Below are positions 28,291-33,155 of a stretch of 33,155 bases of DNA, one piece after another (within the stretch, counting starts at the first letter, position 1; each line of letters opens with the position of its first letter). The notes beneath the pieces were generated by a model. The model ran no database searches and had not been told where the DNA came from. It saw nothing but the letters and a program-made list of their open reading frames with translations. The DNA comes from a virus. The stretch spans positions 1 through 33,155 of IMG/VR virus record IMGVR_UViG_3300045921_000462; one strand, written 5' to 3'. A program made the translations under genes and the position numbers.

Positions 28291-28409
28291 ATCCAGATCC
28301 ATTTTTTCCCCTATTTTCACCTTACGCGCGAGAAGCAATAAAAACGAAAGAGTAATAAATGTATTTTCGAAAAAGGGGGGAAATTGGGGAGAAAATCGGA
28401 TCTGGATCC
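28289..28409 (+). repeat. Element A, copy 2
   Basis: A 121-bp block bounded by perfect 12-bp inverted ends, GGATCCAGATCC and GGATCTGGATCC, extended imperfectly to about 24 bp. The interior matches copy 1 (10062-10184) in opposite genome orientation but in the same orientation relative to the gene it precedes. It contains an AT-rich core and then a run of G. It lies 95 bp upstream of the helicase gene. Confidence 0.8.
28316..28344 (+). promoter_or_regulatory. Candidate promoter of the helicase operon
   Basis: TTCACC, 17-nt spacer, TAAAAA; each hexamer matches four of six vegetative consensus positions. Sequence identical to the candidate late promoter in element A copy 1. Confidence 0.45.
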
Positions 28410-28503
28410 TGCGCCTCGCCCCCCTTCTGCTGTGCGGTTGTGCGGCCATTGAACGCCAGCAAACTCACTTTTCTCCGCCTCATTTTTCCGCGAAAAGAGG
28501 CGC

Positions 28504-30162
28504 ATGCAAGAGACGGCAATCCTATCAAACGGCTGGGTGAAGGCAGGGATTCGCTTTGGCGATCAGCGCTGCATGAACCTGTTGTCCTCAATCGAAGGCA
28601 GACGCTACTTCGACAAGATCAACCGCTTGTGTTTTGAGGCCACCCCTTCCAATTTGAAGCGGTTCATCGAGCTGTTCCCTCAGTTCGCCAGCCTCGCAGA
28701 CAGCACACTCGCCTTCCAGAATGATGCTGTGGATGCGCTGGCCGCTGTCAAGCCAGGCATATACAAATCCGCCACAGAGCCTTTCGCCCATCAGCGCGAG
28801 GCTCTTCAGCGCATGCGTGACAAGCTGCACTTCGCGCTGTTCATGGAGCCAGGAACAGGTAAGACGAAGATCGCGCTAGATCGCGCAGGCGAACTGTTCT
28901 GCGCAGGCGCAATCAGCGGCTTTCTCGTCGTCGCGCTGAAAGGTCTGCATGACCAGTGGTGCGAGCCGGATTCAATCCGTCACCTGGGAATCAATTGCCA
29001 TATCGCGCGCTGGAAGGGAAGAGTTGTAGGCGATACGCTTGAGCCGCGTTCAGACAGCCTGGCCATCTTCTCCACATACATCGATGCGCTCAACTTCCCG
29101 AATGGCATGAAGGCTGCGAGCGATTTCATTCGCGCGCACAATGGGAAGGTCTTGATGGCCGTGGACGAGTCCACCACCATCAAGAACCCTTCTGCTTCTC
29201 GCAGCAAGGCAGCGCGACTGCTCGGCAGCAAGGTGCGATACCGCATTGTCATGAGTGGCACTCCGAAGCCCAAGAGCCCTGTGGATTTGTTCGGCCAGTA
29301 TATGTTCTTGGATGAGTCCATCCTCGGAACGCGATATCGCACTGTGTTCGAGCGCCGCTATTGCGCGATGGGCGGCTTCAAGGGCCAGTCTGTTGTCGGA
29401 TTCACCGCACAGGGCTTGCGTGATTTCCAGGAGCGTGTCGCGCCATACACTGTGGTCAAGTTCAAGCGGGACTGCCTTGATTTGCCTGAGAAGCAGTATC
29501 TTGAGCATGTGTTCGAGATGACGCCAGAGCAGCGCAGGGCATTCCGCTCGATGAAGGAAACGCTGCGCGCCGATTTCGCCAATGGGGTGTATGCCACCGC
29601 AGCCACCGCCGCGACAGCACTTATTCGCCTTCAGCAGATCACCAACGGATACATCACCAACACCGATGGCACGATCACACAGCTGCCGGGTGGCAGGATT
29701 GATGCGCTGATGGATCTGATCTCGTCGCTCGAAAGCGAAGACAAGATCGTGATATGGTGCCGATTCCGCGAGGACATCCAGGCAGTAATGAGTAGGCTTC
29801 ATGGCGCGGTCGAGTATCACGGCGGCGTGTCTTCAAAGGACAGGGTGGCTGCGCGTGATCGCTTCCTTGATCCTGCGAGCGGAGTTCGCTTCTTCGTCGG
29901 CAACCCATCTGTCGGCGGCTTTGGGCTGAATCTGCAGGGCAGATGCCGCGTTGCGATCTACTACAGCAACAGCTTCGATGCAGAGGATCGCTGGCAATCG
30001 GAGGACCGCATACACCGCATCGGCATGGGCGACGCAGCCCTGTATTATGACATGATCGCCAAGGGCGGCATCGATCGCAAGATCATCTCCAACCTGCGTA
30101 ACAAGCGCAGCATCTCAGACCTTACTCTCGCATCAATCAGGGGGATCATCGATGATGAATAG
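28504..30162 (+). CDS. SNF2-like superfamily II helicase
   Basis: A 552-residue DNA-dependent ATPase. Motif order: Q-like PFAHQREALQRM (93-104), Walker A EPGTGKT (115-121), DEST (221-224) as motif II, SGTPKPKSP (251-259) as motif III, then the second RecA domain with IVIWCRFRED, VEYHGGVSS, VGGFGLNLQ (motif V) and QSEDRIHRIG (motif VI). This is the Swi2/Snf2-type layout common in phages. It likely translocates on double-stranded DNA in replication or recombination. The first 90 residues are a distinct N-terminal domain. First gene after element A; GAGG precedes the ATG closely. Confidence 0.92.
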   Translation: MQETAILSNGWVKAGIRFGDQRCMNLLSSIEGRRYFDKINRLCFEATPSNLKRFIELFPQFASLADSTLAFQNDAVDALAAVKPGIYKSATEPFAHQREALQRMRDKLHFALFMEPGTGKTKIALDRAGELFCAGAISGFLVVALKGLHDQWCEPDSIRHLGINCHIARWKGRVVGDTLEPRSDSLAIFSTYIDALNFPNGMKAASDFIRAHNGKVLMAVDESTTIKNPSASRSKAARLLGSKVRYRIVMSGTPKPKSPVDLFGQYMFLDESILGTRYRTVFERRYCAMGGFKGQSVVGFTAQGLRDFQERVAPYTVVKFKRDCLDLPEKQYLEHVFEMTPEQRRAFRSMKETLRADFANGVYATAATAATALIRLQQITNGYITNTDGTITQLPGGRIDALMDLISSLESEDKIVIWCRFREDIQAVMSRLHGAVEYHGGVSSKDRVAARDRFLDPASGVRFFVGNPSVGGFGLNLQGRCRVAIYYSNSFDAEDRWQSEDRIHRIGMGDAALYYDMIAKGGIDRKIISNLRNKRSISDLTLASIRGIIDDE

Positions 30163-30448
30163 CCTAACAGCAGAACAGCGCATTCGTGCGCTACAGATGG
30201 CAGTCGCAGAAGCTGCCAGATCATGTGGGAGCAGGGAGCACATCCCAGTCCGCGCGCTCGAGGACTCGTTCCGCCGCATCACAGGAACCCAATACTCCGC
30301 GCGGCGCGCTTTCGTTCATGCGTTGCGTGTGCTGCTGCCAAGGATCGGCCATGGCTTCATACGCACCGCTGGCGGTGGTCGAGGTCATGAGGGCGAATAC
30401 TGCTGGACGCCGCCGCGCAACTATCACCCGCCAAAGTGGTGGAAGTGA
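30152..30448 (+). CDS. Hypothetical basic protein
   Basis: A 98-residue protein overlapping the end of the helicase gene (start inside its last four codons; GGGGG upstream). The start MMNSLTAEQRIRALQMAVAE is helical, and a basic, winged-helix-like stretch follows (RALEDSFRRITGTQYSARRA; FIRTAGGGRGHEGEYCW). Helicase-coupled, possibly DNA-binding, but no named family recognised. It overlaps the next gene by TGATG. Confidence 0.65.
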   Translation: MMNSLTAEQRIRALQMAVAEAARSCGSREHIPVRALEDSFRRITGTQYSARRAFVHALRVLLPRIGHGFIRTAGGGRGHEGEYCWTPPRNYHPPKWWK

Positions 30449-30849
30449 TGGACCCAGAAGAGATCGCAAAGACAGTGCTCCGTGAATCTATGAAGCCGAT
30501 GTCGGTGGACGAGGTCGCTACCGCCATCCGCGCTCTCGATGTCATATGCGATGCTGCCCCGAGCGACCCTAGCTGGGTCTTGGCGATCCGCTGCACCCAA
30601 GCAATGCTCCGCGAGATGAAGGCTCGTTGCCTTCAGGCTGAGATCGCTGGTATGGAGGTAGCGCGAGACATCGTTCTGAAAAGCCTGATGTGCGACTGCC
30701 CGGCTGCGCGAGAAGTGACTGAGGTCCCACCGAATTCTGCAATGCGCTGGAATCTCTGTGGCCAGGCCTATTGCGCAGCGATCGAAGCGCAAGATGTTCA
30801 GGCAGCGATCAATGCAGCGATCAAGAGGAAGAAGGACACAGCGTCATGA
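30448..30849 (+). CDS. Hypothetical helical protein
   Basis: A 133-residue, mostly helical protein (MDPEEIAKTVLRESMKPMSV start), with CTQAMLREMKARCLQAEIAG and a C-terminal lysine-rich tail (AAIKRKKDTAS). Starts in TGATG with the preceding stop. No family recognised. Confidence 0.65.
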   Translation: MDPEEIAKTVLRESMKPMSVDEVATAIRALDVICDAAPSDPSWVLAIRCTQAMLREMKARCLQAEIAGMEVARDIVLKSLMCDCPAAREVTEVPPNSAMRWNLCGQAYCAAIEAQDVQAAINAAIKRKKDTAS

Positions 30850-30941
30850 ATTCCTACAAGAGGGCTCCCTTCATCTACGAGCTCCTGATCAGCATCCTGC
30901 TGGCGTTCTTCTTCGTGAGCGCCATCTCATTCATCGCCTAA
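30846..30941 (+). CDS. 31-residue single-span membrane peptide
   Basis: A short gene starting with an ATG that overlaps the preceding stop (ATGA). The product (MNSYKRAPFIYELLISILLA, then FFFVSAISFIA) has a short positive N-terminus and one hydrophobic span of about 20 residues to the C-terminus, so N-in orientation is expected. The overlap, the codon pattern and the TAA stop support that it is translated. Membrane peptides of this size act as lysis, superinfection-exclusion or signalling factors in other phages; the role here is unknown. It is the last plus-strand gene. Confidence 0.65.
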   Translation: MNSYKRAPFIYELLISILLAFFFVSAISFIA

Positions 30942-30972
30942 AACGCATGCATCCTCAGCACAGAGCCGCAGA

Positions 30973-31197
30973 TCAGACGGCTCGCCGACACACTGCTGCG
31001 TTGAACGCTCTGTCCTGCGCTGTGTCCTCGATGATGCGGCGCAGCGCAGATCCAGGCGGCAGTCGGTCCAGCTCGTCTGCTGCTTGCCGCTGCAGCTCAG
31101 CAGGCCACTGCGTGACGCGTGGGCACGGCAGGTTAGAAGTTGCCGTCTCGCAGGCGCTGAGAAGCGCCAGTGCGCTGAGCATCGCGAACCGCTTCAT
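30973..31197 (-). CDS. Outer-membrane spanin-like lipoprotein (Rz1-like)
   Basis: A 74-residue protein (MKRFAMLSALALLSACETAT) with a classic lipoprotein signal (lipobox LLSAC), then LPCPRVTQWPAELQRQAADE and a C-terminal helix. The start lies inside the Rz-like gene in another frame, the known nested arrangement of Rz/Rz1 spanins. A lipoprotein that links outer and inner membranes during lysis is the likely role. The longer ATG/GTG frame would remove the signal and was rejected. Confidence 0.75.
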   Translation of the reverse strand: MKRFAMLSALALLSACETATSNLPCPRVTQWPAELQRQAADELDRLPPGSALRRIIEDTAQDRAFNAAVCRRAV

Positions 31198-31354
31198 CTG
31201 CTCGTTCCCTTGCCTGTTGCTGTGATTGGGCTGCGTCCAGCGCAGCATCGCGCCGTCCTTGCACGACACCCCTGCGGTGCACAAACCACCCTCCGATCAG
31301 CGCGCCTATCGCTGCGATGATCGGCCATGCGCTGCCCAGGATCATTTCAAGCAT
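31133..31354 (-). CDS. Inner-membrane spanin-like protein (Rz-like)
   Basis: A 73-residue protein starting MLEMILGSAWPIIAAIGALI, a single N-terminal transmembrane helix, followed by a basic segment and a Gln/Ala/Arg-rich coiled coil (AQSQQQARERADEAVRDAQR). This fits an i-spanin that pairs with the overlapping lipoprotein. It follows the muramidase gene, as in lysis cassettes. Spanin assignments rest on architecture, not on sequence similarity. Confidence 0.7.
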   Translation of the reverse strand: MLEMILGSAWPIIAAIGALIGGWFVHRRGVVQGRRDAALDAAQSQQQARERADEAVRDAQRTGASQRLRDGNF

Positions 31355-31373
31355 GCTGCGCTCCTCCGCCGCG

Positions 31374-32123
31374 TCATGAACGCTTCATCCTAATCCATGT
31401 GCTGGCCAGCCACGCTGCCGCCACCAGAAAAACCAGACCAGCCACGATCAGCCCAAGGCCGATCCACCGGTCAAGCCCACTGAACGCATTGATCAGGGGC
31501 GGCAATGCCGCCGCAGCGGGCGCGACGACAGTCGCCACACTGGTCGCCGTCTGCACAGTGCCGGTATGCTGCGCCTCAGCCATAGTCAATGCTGGCCGAT
31601 GTGCGCGAGCAATGGCGGCTTGCTCGATCGCGCGCACGCGATTTGACCACCCGACGCCATATGTATTCCAGTGCGGCCTCGTCCGGAGATAAGCCAGGCG
31701 GCGTCGGCACACTGCGCGGATCACCTCCTCAGCATCTGCTTCTCGCGCGGCCGCAAGCGTCTGCCGCCCGATGGCGCCGTCCACCTGCACGCCGAGCACA
31801 TTCTGAAGATCACGCGCGGCGCGCGGCACGCCGCCCAGCACTGCCCAGTCGAACGTGGCCAGGTCAATCCCAGGCGGAAGCTCGTCGCCACGGACCGGGT
31901 TCCAGTAGCGCGCAAGATAGATCTCACGCGCCTCCGCCTCGGTCATGTCGCGCACAGCCTCGGCAGTCAGGCTGTCGTCGCCGCGCCAGTCGCGCAGTGT
32001 GCGCAGCGTGATGCCGCGATTCGTCGCGCCGCCTGGGTCGCGCAGATCATTGACGAAGCCGCCCTCGTGCCTGAGCACGATCGCTACACACTCATCGAAC
32101 CGCCTGTTTTCGCTCATGTTCAT
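31374..32123 (-). CDS. GH108 N-acetylmuramidase endolysin with C-terminal membrane anchor
   Basis: A 249-residue enzyme. Residues 1-100 carry the GH108 signature HEGGFVNDLRDPGGATNRGI (catalytic Glu in HEGGF) followed by AREIYLARYWNPVRGDELPP. A peptidoglycan-binding segment (VLGVQVDGAIGRQTLAAARE) comes next. The C-terminus ends in a hydrophobic span (IGLGLIVAGLVFLVAAAWLA) and a basic tail (STWIRMKRS), so the protein may be tail-anchored in the inner membrane. No N-terminal signal is seen. It cuts the glycan strands at lysis. The start is the ATG after AGGGG. Confidence 0.9.
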   Translation of the reverse strand: MNMSENRRFDECVAIVLRHEGGFVNDLRDPGGATNRGITLRTLRDWRGDDSLTAEAVRDMTEAEAREIYLARYWNPVRGDELPPGIDLATFDWAVLGGVPRAARDLQNVLGVQVDGAIGRQTLAAAREADAEEVIRAVCRRRLAYLRTRPHWNTYGVGWSNRVRAIEQAAIARAHRPALTMAEAQHTGTVQTATSVATVVAPAAAALPPLINAFSGLDRWIGLGLIVAGLVFLVAAAWLASTWIRMKRS

Positions 32124-32142
32124 CACCACCCCTTTGGTGCCA

Positions 32143-32460
32143 TCATTGCGTGTTCGGGCGCGGCTGCTGTTGACTGATCGCTGTGCGTAGGAGCCGCATC
32201 TCCTCCTGCATGCCAGCTATCTGCGTTCGCAGCACAGCCAGCGCTTCACGTGTAGCGATAGCCTGCTCCCTCACAGAGTCCTCGCGTGCCTCGATGATCG
32301 CGATGCGGCGCTCGACAGCTGGCATGGTGTGTGCGACGTAGGAGAGCAGAGACGCAACCCACACCAGCAGCGCCAGCGTCAAGCCGCCAGTAACAGATGT
32401 GATGACCGCGCGCAACGGGCTGTTAGCGACCGCTGCAATTCCTTCGCTGACCTTGGTCAT
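32143..32460 (-). CDS. Holin-like membrane protein
   Basis: A 105-residue protein with one or two N-terminal hydrophobic segments (AVITSVTGGLTLALLVWVAS, LLSYVAHT) and a C-terminal coiled coil (AIIEAREDSVREQAIATREA, VLRTQIAGMQEEMRLL). It lies directly upstream of the muramidase. A holin or lysis-regulator role is likely from place and membrane topology. No holin family signature was recognised, and some small tail-associated membrane proteins look similar. Confidence 0.6.
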   Translation of the reverse strand: MTKVSEGIAAVANSPLRAVITSVTGGLTLALLVWVASLLSYVAHTMPAVERRIAIIEAREDSVREQAIATREALAVLRTQIAGMQEEMRLLRTAISQQQPRPNTQ

Positions 32461-32474
32461 CTTCTGCTCCTCGC

Positions 32475-32774
32475 TTATGTCGCCACGACCATCACGGACC
32501 GCCGCGCGCCACCCCCACCCCCACCAGCCTCCCCAACAGCGCGCACAACCTGCACAGCAAGTTGCGCAACGCGTGCTGTGCCGCTGTTGGCAGGAAGATG
32601 ACCGTGGACGATTTGAGCACTATGCTGATAGACGCGCGCGAAGTCGCCCACCCAATCAGCGCGGTCGCGCACGACCTGCACAGCCAGCTGAGATGCACGA
32701 GCAATGCCAGCGTCAGCCGGCATTTGGTTGTGGATGACTTGAACGCCCTGCTGGAAGACGCGCGCCTGCGTCAT
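32475..32774 (-). CDS. Repetitive hypothetical protein (tail/lysis region)
   Basis: A 99-residue protein made of two imperfect ~40-residue halves: each contains a RVFQQGVQVIHNQMPAD-like and an ARASQLAVQVVRD-like unit, so four related beta-strand units (ARVxQxAVQV). Glycine-rich linker GEAGGGGGG precedes the C-terminus. Small proteins with repeats of this kind often lie beside tail genes in siphoviruses; the function is unknown. The ATG overlaps the stop of the preceding tail-associated gene (ATGA). Confidence 0.65.
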   Translation of the reverse strand: MTQARVFQQGVQVIHNQMPADAGIARASQLAVQVVRDRADWVGDFARVYQHSAQIVHGHLPANSGTARVAQLAVQVVRAVGEAGGGGGGARRSVMVVAT

Positions 32775-33155
32775 GACACAACCTCGACACCCGCCTTCAA
32801 GGCGTTCACGCCTGCTGCAGTCCAGGCTGCGTTCGTGTCAGGGTCCGTGTGCCAGGTGTCGCGCACATATTGCCCGCTCGGCGTGGCAACAGGAGTGAAC
32901 GTCGCCCCGTTGGCCGTGGTGGTGCCGGAGCGGATGAATCCGCGCATGGTGCGCGCGCCGTTGTCCGATCGTCCTGCGCGTGTGACGAGCTGCACCGCGT
33001 CAATCGCGGTCGGGGTGCCGCTGAGGTCTTGCAGGTCGTAGCGGTCAACCTGGTTTGCGGTGTTGCTTTGCACCCAGGTCAGCAGGTCTGGCGTCGCGTC
33101 GTTGATCAAATCGTAGTTGAGCGACCCCTGCGATGGTGTCCACTGCACGGAGTCG
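32771..33155 (-). CDS. Tail-associated protein, C-terminal part (runs off the right edge)
   Basis: The frame is open to the window edge, so only about the last 128 residues are visible. They include QWTPSQGSLNYDLINDATPD, TRAGRSDNGARTMRGFIRSG and the ending DTNAAWTAAGVNALKAGVEV. This kind of C-terminus is common in minor structural proteins of siphovirus tails. The internal GTG at 33148 is not taken as a start because the same frame continues upstream. Confidence 0.6.
   Translation of the reverse strand, partial: DSVQWTPSQGSLNYDLINDATPDLLTWVQSNTANQVDRYDLQDLSGTPTAIDAVQLVTRAGRSDNGARTMRGFIRSGTTTANGATFTPVATPSGQYVRDTWHTDPDTNAAWTAAGVNALKAGVEVVS

Noticed and set aside
28105-28449. Minus-strand frame across block B and element A
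   Set aside because: Glycine/arginine-rich product of the C-rich repeats. Its similarity to the tail of the nuclease frame reflects the DNA repeat, not a shared protein.

Overview
The window is part of a tailed, double-stranded DNA phage (siphovirus-like, HK97-fold capsid). Base composition is GC-rich. Several protein families (gene-transfer-agent-like tail assembly chaperone, GH108 muramidase, DUF932 protein) point to an alphaproteobacterial host, but the host is inferred. No tRNA, integrase or CRISPR array was seen.

Layout. (1) 1-9947, minus strand: the late structural operon, read right to left: HNH endonuclease, small and large terminase, portal, prohead protease, major capsid protein, a decoration-like protein, head-tail connectors, tail completion proteins, tail tube, a frameshifting tail assembly chaperone pair and the start of the tape measure, which leaves the left edge. 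(2) 10062-10604: a repeat-rich regulatory stretch with a candidate promoter. (3) 10198-23528, minus strand: one long, tightly coupled early/middle operon. It encodes ssDNA-binding-like and accessory proteins, an HD phosphohydrolase, a UGM-like flavoprotein, a divergent ThyX, a HAD phosphatase, a NodU/TobZ-type carbamoyltransferase, an Nmad1-like protein, a DnaQ-type exonuclease, a family C DNA polymerase, a primase-helicase and small proteins, ending with a PDDEXK-like nuclease. Nearly every junction is an ATGA, TGATG or GTGA stop/start overlap. (4) 23529-24281: a divergent, non-coding control region with six 10-bp tandem repeats and several inverted repeats, a candidate origin/operator. (5) 24282-28010, plus strand: five genes, four preceded by copies of the same structured leader. 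They end at a strong intrinsic terminator. (6) 28109-28409: second copies of the repeats found at 10.1-10.6 kb, leading into a plus-strand SNF2 helicase operon that ends with a 31-residue membrane peptide. (7) 30973-33155, minus strand: nested spanin-like genes, muramidase, holin-like protein and tail-associated genes entering from the right edge. Tail genes therefore run off both edges, as expected if the window is cut from a circularly permuted genome.

Two things stand out. First, a recurring cis element (24211, 24648, 24941, 26869) fills the intergenic space before four genes. It keeps its fold while its sequence changes: one stem is replaced by an unrelated stem and a UNCG loop by a GNRA loop, so it looks like an RNA regulator carried in several copies. 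Second, the contiguous set Nmad1-like / carbamoyltransferase / HAD / divergent ThyX / UGM-like flavoprotein / HD phosphohydrolase looks like a nucleotide or DNA-base modification pathway. The ThyX lacks two histidines that are usual in the family, and no standard hydroxymethylase is in the window. In addition, a 121-123 bp element bounded by inverted repeats, carrying an identical promoter-like core, lies upstream of two separate operons, and a 20-bp motif is shared by three control regions.
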